64,000 bases of DNA from Rhodoferax sp. AJA081-3 (GCF_017798165.1 NZ_CP059068.1:5022001-5086000); one strand, 5' to 3'. Numbered from the stretch's first letter, positions 35,920 to 43,668 are shown. The notes: generated by a model not told the origin, from the letters alone. Numbers and translations are program-made.

Positions 35920-36849
35920 TCATTGGCCGCGCTGGCGGAAGGCGCGGTTGGTGGCCCAGGTCAGCAGGGCCACCACCACAAACAACAACCATGACATGGC
36001 GCTGGCGGCACCAAAATCATTGAAGTCAAAGGCCATGCGGTACAGGTACACCGCGGTGGTCATACCCGCCTGGTCTGATCCGCCTTTGCCGCCTGTGAGG
36101 ATGAAGGGTTCCTCAAACAACTGCAGGCCGCCGATCACGCTCAGCGTCACACCAAAAAACATCATGGGTTTGAGACTGGGCAGGGTGATGTACCAGAATT
36201 TCTGGAAACGCCCCGCGCCGTCCATGGTGGCGGCTTCGTAAATATCGGGCGGTATGGTCTGCAGCGCCGCCAGGTACAGCACCAGGTTAAAACCCACATA
36301 ACGCCAGAACACGATGAGGGCGATGGCCGGTTTGATGTTGTCCGGCTGGTTCAGCCAGTCGATCGGTGTTCCGGGTATGAACCAGCCCAGCACCGGCGTG
36401 TGGTGCAGCATTTGCAACGCCACATTGATCAAACCAAAGTCTGTGGAAAACAGCGAACTGAACAAGATCGCAATGGCCACGGAGGAGGTGATGTAGGGCA
36501 TGAAATAAGCCCCGACCACGCCATTGCGCATGCGCCTGAACGATGAATGGATGAAGTAGGCCAGTGGAATGGCGACCAGGTGCTGCGGAATACCCGAGAC
36601 CAGGGCAAGCCATGCCGTGTTCTTGAGTGACTTCCAGAACCATTCATCTTGCAGGGCAAATGTGAAGTTATCCAGACCCACAAAACGCATCGCGTCCAGG
36701 CCACTGGTGGGCTCCCACGACTGGAAGGCCAGGTACATCGAAAAACCCAATGGGAACAGGCCAAACACCAGGAAGAGAATGATGAACGGGCTCAACAGCA
36801 CCCAGGGAGCCCAGCGTGGAGACAGGCGCAGTTTTGCCGAGTGCTTCAT
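35920..36849 (-). CDS. ABC transporter permease (MalF type) of the glucan locus
   Basis: First gene of the minus operon; 309 residues from ATG 36849, which has AGGA about ten bases upstream. Six spans (first WVLLSPFIILFLVFGLFPLG) and the EAA loop IYEAATMDGAGRFQKFWYIT are visible. The promoter with a TGAAAGCGCTTTCA operator lies 75-120 bases upstream. It forms the translocation channel with the MalG-type protein. Confidence 0.92.
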   Translation of the reverse strand: MKHSAKLRLSPRWAPWVLLSPFIILFLVFGLFPLGFSMYLAFQSWEPTSGLDAMRFVGLDNFTFALQDEWFWKSLKNTAWLALVSGIPQHLVAIPLAYFIHSSFRRMRNGVVGAYFMPYITSSVAIAILFSSLFSTDFGLINVALQMLHHTPVLGWFIPGTPIDWLNQPDNIKPAIALIVFWRYVGFNLVLYLAALQTIPPDIYEAATMDGAGRFQKFWYITLPSLKPMMFFGVTLSVIGGLQLFEEPFILTGGKGGSDQAGMTTAVYLYRMAFDFNDFGAASAMSWLLFVVVALLTWATNRAFRQRGQ

Positions 36850-36923
36850 GGGCGGTTTTCCTGGGCGAACGGGTCGCCGTGTTCTTGGCAATTAGGCATA
36901 TTCTGATCGTGTACAAGGCTTTA

Positions 36924-36968
36924 TGAAAGCGCTTTCATGAATGTAGCATCGGGCACCGGGCATGTCAC
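36924..36968 (-). promoter_or_regulatory. Repressible minus-strand promoter of the permease-GH1-GH30 operon
   Basis: Read on the minus strand: GTGACA (36968-36963), 17 bases, TACATT (36945-36940), then the operator ATGAAAGCGCTTTCAT (36938-36923) one base later. The position of the operator relative to the -10 box matches that of operator 2 at the TonB receptor promoter. Confidence 0.75.
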
Positions 36969-36985
36969 CTAGGGTATGTACTCGG

Positions 36986-37028
36986 TTGTTACGAACCACT
37001 ATTGTGTCGCAAAATGAAAGCGCTTTCA
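36986..37028 (+). promoter_or_regulatory. Second operator with a candidate plus-strand promoter
   Basis: Operator TGAAAGCGCTTTCA at 37015-37028 (palindrome extends to ATGAAAGCGCTTTCAT). On the plus strand TTGTTA (36986-36991), 18 bases and CAAAAT (37010-37015) make a weak promoter whose -10 box abuts the operator, the same geometry as the other two promoters. Operator centres at 36930 and 37021 are 91 bp apart, so a DNA loop with the minus-strand operator is also possible. Confidence 0.5.
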
Positions 37029-37071
37029 TAGATGGAGGCGCTGAGGTTGGATAAACGTTTTGATCGGGGGT

Positions 37072-37109
37072 GAGGCCAGAACAGCATGGGCTGTCTGGCC
37101 TCTTTTTTT
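37072..37109 (+). terminator. Intrinsic terminator, plus strand, before the antiporter 3' end
   Basis: GAGGCCAG and ACAGC pair with GCTGT and CTGGCCTC (13 bp with one bulged A, loop ATGG), followed by seven T residues (37103-37109). It works only in the plus direction, although no annotated plus-strand gene lies upstream before 31235. It may end a short transcript from the operator-linked promoter, and it overlaps the stop codon of the minus-strand antiporter gene. Confidence 0.8.
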
Positions 37110-38376
37110 ATGGTCCGTCGGGTGCGCTACGGGCGCGTTTCCAGAACAGACCCAACAGCGGCTTTACGCTGGTGCCATGCAACAAGATGGAGAGGGTGAC
37201 CACGATCAGCGTGAACTGGATCAACTGCAGCGCCAGTGTCTCTGGCAGACCGTGTTGGATGGCAAACATCAGGTAATACAAGGAGCCTACGCCCCGCACC
37301 CCAAACCAGGCCGACAGGCCCCGAATTTTCCAGGCCGTGCCGCTGCCTGCCAGGCCAACCAGCACACTCAAGGGGCGTGCCACCACAAACAGAAACAGGC
37401 TTAAGGCCACGGCGGCCCAGGTCCAGGAGGTGAGAAACAGCGTGCCCCCAATCAGTATCACCAGCACCATCTCGGACAGGCGCTCCAGGTGTTCCTTGAA
37501 GACCAGGGAGCCCTCACTGACGGTGGGCAAGGGTTCCGCATCTGCGGCAGGTGTATCGGCCTTTGCCAGGCTTTGTTCGGTCTGGCGCAGGGCGACTGCG
37601 GCAAAAAATACGGCCAGGAAGCCCCAGGCCTGCACCAGCACACACAGGCCGTAGACCAAGCCTATCAGGCCCAAGCCCAGAAAGTCGTCCATCAGCGCAT
37701 GTTTGTGGGCACCGCGGCGCAGCGTCCAGCTCAGACGCGCCAGTGCCATACCACCTACCACCCCAATGGCAACGGCGGCTACCGTCGCCCACACCACGTC
37801 TACCAGCACCCAGCGCATGCCGTTCTCTCCCAGGCCGTGCAGACCCAGCAGGCCCAAACCCAGCATCACAAAGGGGAAGGCGCTGCCGTCGTTCATGCCG
37901 GCTTCACAGGTGAGCGTAAAGCGCAGCTGGTCCCGGTCTCCGGGGTGGCGAATTTGCACATCGGTGGCCAGCACGGGATCTGTGGGCGCCAGTATGGCCC
38001 CCAGCAGCACGCCCGCGCCCAGCGGCAGGCCCAGCACCAGCACGGCAAACGCTGCCACCAGCGCCACGGTCACGGCCATGGACACCGTGGCCAACAAAAT
38101 GGGCGCGCGCCAGCGGGCCAGGGTGAAAGCGCCCGGCATTTTGACGCCGGCAGAAAACAGCGATATCAACACCACCACTTCGGTCAAGACCTCCAACAGG
38201 GCCGACTCTTTCAGCGGGTTGAAGTGGAAGAGATGCAGCCCGCTGGGACCCACCAGCATGCCCACCCCGAGGTAGATGATGGCTGGGGTGACCGGCAAAC
38301 GCTGTAGCAGTCCCGCCGACAGGCCACGCACCAGCAGCAAGCCGCCGATCAGTACAAACCATTGGGCGTTAGTCAT
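37108..38376 (-). CDS. Cation:proton antiporter (CPA1, NhaP-like)
   Basis: An integral membrane protein of 422 residues with about 12 spans. GVGMLVGPSGL, the ion-binding LAPTDPVLATDVQ and EAGMNDGSAFPFV (the family's paired acidic/asparagine sites) are clear CPA1/NhaP features. No C-terminal cytoplasmic domain of note. It exchanges Na+ or K+ for H+ across the inner membrane. It is outside the glucan operons: its promoter is at the far side and a terminator separates it. Its stop codon lies within the T tract of that terminator on the opposite strand. Confidence 0.86.
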   Translation of the reverse strand: MTNAQWFVLIGGLLLVRGLSAGLLQRLPVTPAIIYLGVGMLVGPSGLHLFHFNPLKESALLEVLTEVVVLISLFSAGVKMPGAFTLARWRAPILLATVSMAVTVALVAAFAVLVLGLPLGAGVLLGAILAPTDPVLATDVQIRHPGDRDQLRFTLTCEAGMNDGSAFPFVMLGLGLLGLHGLGENGMRWVLVDVVWATVAAVAIGVVGGMALARLSWTLRRGAHKHALMDDFLGLGLIGLVYGLCVLVQAWGFLAVFFAAVALRQTEQSLAKADTPAADAEPLPTVSEGSLVFKEHLERLSEMVLVILIGGTLFLTSWTWAAVALSLFLFVVARPLSVLVGLAGSGTAWKIRGLSAWFGVRGVGSLYYLMFAIQHGLPETLALQLIQFTLIVVTLSILLHGTSVKPLLGLFWKRARSAPDGP

Positions 38377-38427
38377 GGCGGAGAAGGAGGCAGTGGAAAG
38401 TGGTCATGTAGTGTCTCAGTGCGGGGG

Positions 38428-39990
38428 CTACTGGTGTGGGCGCAAGCGGCGCTCCAGCAGTTCAAACAAGCCTTCGCTGACAAAGGCCATCAGGGCGGCC
38501 GGCAGTGCGCCTGCCAATAGCAGAGCGCGGTCGTTCAGGGCAAGGCCGGTGACGATGCGTTCGCCAAAACCACCGGCTCCCACAAAAGCTGCAATGGTTG
38601 CAGTGCCAACTGCAATGGCGGTGGCGGTGCGCACGCCGGCCACGATGGTCGGCAATGCCAGGGGCAACTCCACCAAACGCAGGCTCTGCCAGGCCGTCAG
38701 CCCCAGGGATTGGGCAGCCATACGCAGGCCTGTAGGCACCTGGCCCAGACCCGTCGCCGTATTGCGCATGATGGGCAGCAGTGCATACAGCGTCAATGCG
38801 ATCAGTGCGGGCAGGGTTCCGATGGCGCCCAAAAGCGAAATCAGCACCGCGAGCATGGCAATCGAGGGTACGGTCTGCAGCAAACCGCTGCTTCCCAATA
38901 CAGCAGCCGCCACGCGAGGATGGCGGTGTGTCAGCACGGCAATCGGGACACCCAACAGTGTCGCAAGCAAGACGGCCACGCTCACCAGGAACACATGCTG
39001 CGCGGCAAGCCGTGTCAGGTCGGGTGCGATTAATTTGGCCCAGAAGCCGCGCTGTCCTGCGTCAAGAACCGCGGGCGTGGTGCTGGCCGATGCTGGGGCA
39101 CGCGCCAAGGCACTGAGCTGGTCGCGCGCAATCACGTCAAAGGTCACCCCCTGGAGTTCGGCCCGCGCGTTCATGGCAATCATCATGGCCTCGTTAATTC
39201 GACCATCCAGCGCCTGGAGGGCGGCCCATTCCTGGGGAAAGCGTTGGGGAACGTCCAACCGGTATAGCAACACGGCGTCATAGCGGGGGAAGTACTTTTT
39301 GTCGTCCACGAGTACATACAGACCTAGTGCATCGATTTTTGCGTCGGTGGTGTAGATATCGATGACATCGACCTGTTTGGCGCCTATAGCCTCATAGGCC
39401 AGGCCGTGATCCAGGCCGGTTGGGGTGTGGGTTAGCCCATAGCGCTGGGCCAGGCCGCGCCAACCGTCGGATCGGCCAATGAACTCGTTGGACAGTCCCA
39501 GCCGCAAATCCGGGTGGGTGGCCATGTCGCTCAGGTTAAGCACGCCTCTGGCCTTGGCATCCGCCGCACGCATGGCCAGCGCATAACCGTCGTTGAAGCC
39601 CAGAGGCACTGCCACACCCAGACCCAAGGGCGCCAAGGCCTGGTGCATCTGTGCCAAGGTCAGGGGCTCTGTGCTCTTAAGAATTTCTTGGCTGATGGTG
39701 CCAGCATATTCCGGGTAGAGATCAATTTGACCTGCACGCAGAGCTTCATAAACGATGGCGGTGTTGCCCAGACCCTGGCGCACCTGGGGAGCTATGCGTG
39801 CATGCGGCGCAGCCTGCTGCGCCAGCATTTCGGCCAGTATGTAGGATTCGGTAAAGCGTTTGGATCCAATGCGCAACGGCGCTCCATCGCCGTTGCTGGC
39901 GGCAACCGAGACGCTGGCACCGAGAGCCAGGGCGCAGAGCGGCATGGCAAGCCAACGGCGCACGGTGAAAATGGAATGTGCTGTAGACAT
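38428..39990 (-). CDS. Opu-type ABC transporter: binding protein fused to permease
   Basis: A 520-residue fusion. Residues 1-30 are a signal sequence, about 40-310 an OpuAC/OsmF-like binding domain (LRIGSKRFTESYILAEMLAQ, IDLYPEYAGT, VDVIDIYTTDAKI) and about 330-515 a membrane permease domain with SLLGAIGTLPALIALTLYALLP (quoted in part) and IVAGVRTATAIAVGTAT. Such proteins import glycine betaine, choline, carnitine or related osmolytes. Order is binding domain first, then permease. No ATPase gene is adjacent, so it must borrow one. ATG 39990 was chosen because it opens the signal sequence; the upstream frame is unlikely to be coding. Confidence 0.85.
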   Translation of the reverse strand: MSTAHSIFTVRRWLAMPLCALALGASVSVAASNGDGAPLRIGSKRFTESYILAEMLAQQAAPHARIAPQVRQGLGNTAIVYEALRAGQIDLYPEYAGTISQEILKSTEPLTLAQMHQALAPLGLGVAVPLGFNDGYALAMRAADAKARGVLNLSDMATHPDLRLGLSNEFIGRSDGWRGLAQRYGLTHTPTGLDHGLAYEAIGAKQVDVIDIYTTDAKIDALGLYVLVDDKKYFPRYDAVLLYRLDVPQRFPQEWAALQALDGRINEAMMIAMNARAELQGVTFDVIARDQLSALARAPASASTTPAVLDAGQRGFWAKLIAPDLTRLAAQHVFLVSVAVLLATLLGVPIAVLTHRHPRVAAAVLGSSGLLQTVPSIAMLAVLISLLGAIGTLPALIALTLYALLPIMRNTATGLGQVPTGLRMAAQSLGLTAWQSLRLVELPLALPTIVAGVRTATAIAVGTATIAAFVGAGGFGERIVTGLALNDRALLLAGALPAALMAFVSEGLFELLERRLRPHQ

Positions 39991-40015
39991 AGTGCGGTGC
40001 CGCGTGTGCGGAGGG

Positions 40016-40246
40016 CTAACTGCCCAGGCTGGCATTGACGGCGGCAACGTCAGGCGCGGCAAACACGGTATTGTGGCGATCGGTAAGTGGACCACCGCCG
40101 GGCAATATGGCACCGCCCGGTTCATAACCTACGGCCTTGAACTTCCAGATGTCGCCGATGCGCTTGAGATTGCCCACGTGTGATCCGTCAGGCAGGTGCA
40201 CGCTGTACACGTTGGTATTGACCACACGGAGCGAAAGAGGGTGCAT
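40016..40246 (-). CDS. Small conserved-looking protein of unknown function
   Basis: A 76-residue protein without a family I recognise. It begins with alternating hydrophobic strands (SLRVVNTNVYSVHLPDGSHV), includes GNLKRIGDIWKFKAVGYEPGG and ends in APDVAAVNASLG. It is soluble, with no signal or membrane segment. It lies 18 bases after the next small gene in the same direction and 25 bases before the Opu gene, so the three may be cotranscribed. Codon use is like its neighbours, which supports it being real. Confidence 0.6.
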   Translation of the reverse strand: MHPLSLRVVNTNVYSVHLPDGSHVGNLKRIGDIWKFKAVGYEPGGAILPGGGPLTDRHNTVFAAPDVAAVNASLGS

Positions 40247-40264
40247 GGGATGGGCGGGGGCGAC

Positions 40265-40513
40265 TCAGTGCGTGACGAATTCGTAGGTTACTTCTTCGCT
40301 TTCGACCATGTCCAGGATGTCGTTCAGGGCATCGTTATCTTCGGTGCTGCTCCAGGTGTCTTCGGGGTCGCTGGCGAACAGCGGCTCGATGGCCAGATCC
40401 AGGTACTGGTCATTGGGTAGCTTGAGCACATGCCCCCCTTCGGAGGTGGTGGACAGCTCCCAGTCATCGGGTACGGACATTTCGAGCTGGATGGTGACTT
40501 TGAGTTTTTTCAT
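40265..40513 (-). CDS. Small acidic protein of unknown function
   Basis: An 82-residue, strongly acidic protein opening with the amphipathic strand KKLKVTIQLEMSVPDDWEL and ending in EEVTYEFVTH. No family is recognised. GGAAG lies eight bases upstream of its ATG. It is the first gene of a possible three-gene minus-strand unit with the 76-residue protein and the Opu fusion, and is divergent from the gene at 40594. Confidence 0.65.
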   Translation of the reverse strand: MKKLKVTIQLEMSVPDDWELSTTSEGGHVLKLPNDQYLDLAIEPLFASDPEDTWSSTEDNDALNDILDMVESEEVTYEFVTH

Positions 40514-40593
40514 GGTGTTACTTCCGGTAGTGAGGCGGCGAGGTTAACCCAATCGCAGCCTGTACCATGCCACAAACCACCGAGAAGGCCTGT

Positions 40594-41565
40594 ATGGCAA
40601 GCAACACACTGAGTCCCCAGTTGATCCAGACCCTGCGCATAGACCCTGCGCAGCACCCGCGCGGGCAGGCCCACCTGAGTGCTGCCAGCGGCCTGGTGCG
40701 GGTGCGCCAGCGCCTCTATGTGGTGGCGGACGATGAGCTGCACCTGGGCATGTTCGACGAGCCCACCGCCGCCCAGGCGGAAGTTCCAGCGGGCAGTGAC
40801 CCAGACCACCCAACGGGTTCTTTGTTGCGCCTGCTGGAAGGCGATTTACCCCAGGACAAAAGCAAACGCAAAAAGGCCAAGCCCGATTTCGAGAGCCTGG
40901 TCCATCTGCCGCCGTTGCCCGGCTGCCCTGCGGGTGCACTCCTGGCCCTGGGCTCGGGCTCCAAGCCCAACCGCGAAACCGGTGTGTTGATTGCCCTGGA
41001 CGTGTTGGGCCAACCCAATGGCCGCATGGCAACTGTAGACCTGGCAGCGCTGTATGCCCCGATGCGCAAGCGGTTTACCGACCTCAACATTGAAGGCGCG
41101 CTGCTGGTCAGTGGTGATCTGCTGCTATTGCAACGCGGCAACAAGGGCCACGCGCTCAACGCCTGCATCCGTTTTGACTGGAACCAATTGGCGCCCTGGC
41201 TGGCCGGTGTGCAAACGCAACCACCTGCAGCCAAGGGTGTGCAGTTGCTAGAGCTGGGCAGCGTGGGCGATGTGCCGCTGGGTTTTACCGATGGCGCGGC
41301 GATGCACGGCGGTGCCTGGGCCTTCAGCGCGGTGGCCGAGAGCACCGACAACAGTTATCTGGACGGTGCCTGTGTGGGCTCTGCGATTGGCACCGTGGGC
41401 GCCGATGGCAGCCTGCAAAGCCTGCACCTGCTGGAAGGCGCGCCCAAGGTTGAAGGCCTGGCGGTGGCGGCGGACTCGGGTGGTACGGCCTGGGTCTGCA
41501 CACTGGTCACCGACCCCGATGACCCCAGCGTGGCCGCACAGTTGCTGCAGGTGCGATTGCCTTAA
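40594..41565 (+). CDS. Conserved protein, possibly a DUF6929-like beta-propeller
   Basis: A 323-residue protein of uncertain function, rich in beta-strand patterns and repeated G/D loops (LYVVADDELHLGMF, GALLALGSGSKPNRETGVLI, LLVSGDLLLLQRGNKGHALNA, VEGLAVAADSGGTAWVC), as in a propeller fold. The closest family I can name is DUF6929, with modest confidence. ATG 40594 has GAGAAGG five bases upstream and is preferred over ATG 40567. No signal peptide or membrane span; no partner gene is obvious. Confidence 0.6.
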   Translation: MASNTLSPQLIQTLRIDPAQHPRGQAHLSAASGLVRVRQRLYVVADDELHLGMFDEPTAAQAEVPAGSDPDHPTGSLLRLLEGDLPQDKSKRKKAKPDFESLVHLPPLPGCPAGALLALGSGSKPNRETGVLIALDVLGQPNGRMATVDLAALYAPMRKRFTDLNIEGALLVSGDLLLLQRGNKGHALNACIRFDWNQLAPWLAGVQTQPPAAKGVQLLELGSVGDVPLGFTDGAAMHGGAWAFSAVAESTDNSYLDGACVGSAIGTVGADGSLQSLHLLEGAPKVEGLAVAADSGGTAWVCTLVTDPDDPSVAAQLLQVRLP

Positions 41566-41579
41566 GAAGCCGCATAGCT

Positions 41580-42098
41580 TCAACCCATTGCGTCTGGTCC
41601 TCGGTGCCGGTAGACGTGGGCCAGCCCGTGGCGAAACGGGATGGTGCATTCGCGCTGTGCGCCCAGCCGCTCGGCCACGGCCATGGAGGCCGGATTGGTG
41701 GTGGCCACCACGCTGACGGCCGTGGTCCAGCCAAAGTGTTCGTAGGCCGCCTGCAGGGCGCGTTTGGCGGCCTCGGTTGCATACCCTTTGCCGTGCTGGC
41801 CCGGCACCAACGCCCAGGTAATTTCGGGCTCGGACCAGCCCTCAGGAAACCACAGCCCGGAGATGCCGACAAAGGCACCGCTGGTCTTCTCTTCCAGCGC
41901 CCAGGGCCCATAACCCCGCAGCATCCAATGGCCGGAATACACGGCGAACTTGCGCCAGGCCTCATCGCGCCCACACGGACCGCCATAACTGGCGGACACC
42001 GGGTCGGCAAAAAACGCGGCCATGGGCTCAAAGTCGTTTTGTGTGAAGGCGCGCAGAACCAGGCGCTCTGAAGTGAATCGGGGTATGGCTGGGCTCAT
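41580..42098 (-). CDS. GNAT acetyltransferase (RimJ/RimL type)
   Basis: A 172-residue GNAT protein with FTSERLVLRAFTQND at the start, EEKTSGAFVGISGLW, and the acetyl-CoA loop in GQHGKGYATEAAKRALQ, then the NPASMAVAERLG segment typical of RimJ/RimL-like enzymes. It would acetylate an amino group of a protein N terminus or small molecule in the cytoplasm; substrate is unknown. It is convergent with the preceding gene. Confidence 0.85.
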   Translation of the reverse strand: MSPAIPRFTSERLVLRAFTQNDFEPMAAFFADPVSASYGGPCGRDEAWRKFAVYSGHWMLRGYGPWALEEKTSGAFVGISGLWFPEGWSEPEITWALVPGQHGKGYATEAAKRALQAAYEHFGWTTAVSVVATTNPASMAVAERLGAQRECTIPFRHGLAHVYRHRGPDAMG

Positions 42099-42135
42099 GG
42101 GGTTTTGCGGGGTGCTTATTGGTAAAAAGTGCCTC

Positions 42136-42179
42136 TAGCCCCCGTATTTATTCACTATTGCGCTATCAAATATGTAGTA
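42136..42179 (+). repeat. 44-bp intergenic element, copy C
   Basis: Head TAGCCCCCGT, GCTATCAAAT at positions 27-36 and tail GTAGTA; aligned without gaps to the other copies. It lies 22 bases beyond the 3' end of the minus-strand Asp-box gene and is opposite to that gene in orientation. Confidence 0.78.
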
Positions 42180-42201
42180 AATCCGGTGGGGGTCAATATC
42201 C

Positions 42202-43302
42202 TCAGGCCGCCACCCAACCCAGTGCCGCCACCGGTGGCAGGTCTTTGGACACGCAATGCCAGTGTTCACCCGCATCCGCGCTGATCCACAGTCCGCCGGT
42301 GGTGGAGGACATGGCCAATGTGTGCCGGTCAGGCGCCAGCTCCAGGCTGTGGCGGTAGACCAGGTGGTAGGCGTGTTCTTGGGGCAGTCCGCTGGTGAAG
42401 GTGGTGAAGGTCTTGCCGCCATCGTCCGTGCGGTTGACGACCATCTTTCCATCCAACGGGTAGCGGTGGGTGTCGGCCTGGGCCGGTACAAACCAGGCGC
42501 GCAAAGGGTCTGCCGGGTCGCAGGCCACGGCAAAACCAAAGCCCGAAGGTTTGGGCGCGGTTATGCCTTCCCACAGGTGGCCGCCGTTGGTGGATCGGTA
42601 CAGGCCGCAGTGGTGCTGCACCCACAACACATCGGGCTGGGCGGTGCACTGCACCATGCGGTGCGGGTCTTGGGTGTTGGGGTCTTGTTCGCTTTCGGGG
42701 GGCAGGTAGTCGGCCTTCATGCCGTCGGCGGTCAGGCTCCAGGTCTGGCCGCCATCGGTGGTTTGCCACACGCCGCCGCACGAGATGGCCAGGCTGATGT
42801 GTTGCGGGTTGCGCGGGTCCACCAGCACCGAGTGCATGCCGGGGTAGTCGTTTCCACCACCAAACCAGCCCAGGCGTTTGGGGTGCTCCCATAGCGCAGT
42901 GTTCAGCGTCCAGCTCTGGCCGCCATCTTCGGATTTGAAGAGCCCCGCTGGCATACAACCGGCCCATAACGTGCCGGGCTGGTCGGCAGACCCCGGGGTC
43001 AGGCTCCACAACATTTCCACATTCCAAGGGGTGGGGTCTTCGCCCAAGGGGCCATCGGTGGGTTTAGTGGGGAAGGCCGGGGCGGTGATTTCGGTCCAGT
43101 TGGCGCCCTGGTCGGTGCTCTTGCGCAGCTTCACGCCGAAGTGTCCCATGCGTAGCGCGGCATACCAAGCGCCATCGCGCGGGTCGGCCAATACCTGGCT
43201 CACAGGGTCACCGGCAAAGTGGTGTGCGGCAACGGTCCATTGGCTGCCCTGGCCGCGGACGACGAACAGACCCTTGCGGGTGGCTACTAATAGTGTTTGC
43301 AT
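42202..43302 (-). CDS. Asp-box (BNR) repeat beta-propeller protein
   Basis: A 366-residue protein containing six Asp-box motifs of the SxDxGxxW form: STDQGANW, SEDGGQSW, TTDGGQTW, STNGGHLW, TDDGGKTF and SADAGEHW, spaced regularly along the chain. This is a sialidase-like or WD40/YVTN-type propeller, without the arginine triad that would support true sialidase activity. No signal peptide, so it is probably cytoplasmic. It follows a MoaD/ThiS-like gene by 23 bases and the two are likely one operon, hinting at a role in sulfur-carrier chemistry, but its activity is unknown. Confidence 0.83.
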   Translation of the reverse strand: MQTLLVATRKGLFVVRGQGSQWTVAAHHFAGDPVSQVLADPRDGAWYAALRMGHFGVKLRKSTDQGANWTEITAPAFPTKPTDGPLGEDPTPWNVEMLWSLTPGSADQPGTLWAGCMPAGLFKSEDGGQSWTLNTALWEHPKRLGWFGGGNDYPGMHSVLVDPRNPQHISLAISCGGVWQTTDGGQTWSLTADGMKADYLPPESEQDPNTQDPHRMVQCTAQPDVLWVQHHCGLYRSTNGGHLWEGITAPKPSGFGFAVACDPADPLRAWFVPAQADTHRYPLDGKMVVNRTDDGGKTFTTFTSGLPQEHAYHLVYRHSLELAPDRHTLAMSSTTGGLWISADAGEHWHCVSKDLPPVAALGWVAA

Positions 43303-43325
43303 AGGTTTGATCTCCTGCTTAAGAC

Positions 43326-43598
43326 TTATCCACCAGTGAGCGCTTGTATGACCAGAACGGTGTCGCCGGATGCCAGTTCCTGGTCCAGCTTTTGCCGGTT
43401 CAGCACCATGGTCTGGTTGATAAAAACGGCCACATGTTTGCGGATATGGCCTTGGTCGTCCAGCACATAGTGGCGCAGCTCCGGAGGTGCGGCGGCCAAT
43501 GCGCTGTCGAGCACCGTGCGCAGACTGCCAGGCGCCACGCGCTGCGGATCGCAGTGCACGTGGCGGCGCAGGCTGGCCGCAAATTCCACACTCACCAT
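43326..43598 (-). CDS. MoaD/ThiS-family sulfur-carrier-like protein
   Basis: A 90-residue ubiquitin-fold protein with the C-terminal Gly-Gly (QALTGG) that in MoaD and ThiS is adenylated and thiocarboxylated. Other family features are VLDSALAAAPPELRHYVL and VAVFINQTMV. It starts at ATG 43598, which has AGGAAG upstream; a longer frame exists but starts with unlike sequence. The neighbour downstream is an Asp-box propeller, not a molybdopterin or thiamine gene, so the carrier probably serves another sulfur-transfer step. A matching E1-like enzyme is not in the window. Confidence 0.85.
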   Translation of the reverse strand: MVSVEFAASLRRHVHCDPQRVAPGSLRTVLDSALAAAPPELRHYVLDDQGHIRKHVAVFINQTMVLNRQKLDQELASGDTVLVIQALTGG

Positions 43599-43668
43599 GG
43601 TGCTCTTCCTCCCGTTTGGACTGCGCAGTATCGCAACCGATGTTGGCATTGGCAAGCCGTGCGGCGCA

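Noticed and set aside
37032..37073. A 13-codon frame in the short transcript region.
   Set aside because: No ribosome site and no conservation evidence; kept only as a remark in the transcript finding.
38387..38430. TAGCCCCCGC at the stop codon of the Opu gene, resembling the 44-bp element head on the minus strand.
   Set aside because: Only the ten-base head matches; the GCTA and AGTA positions do not, so it is treated as coincidence.
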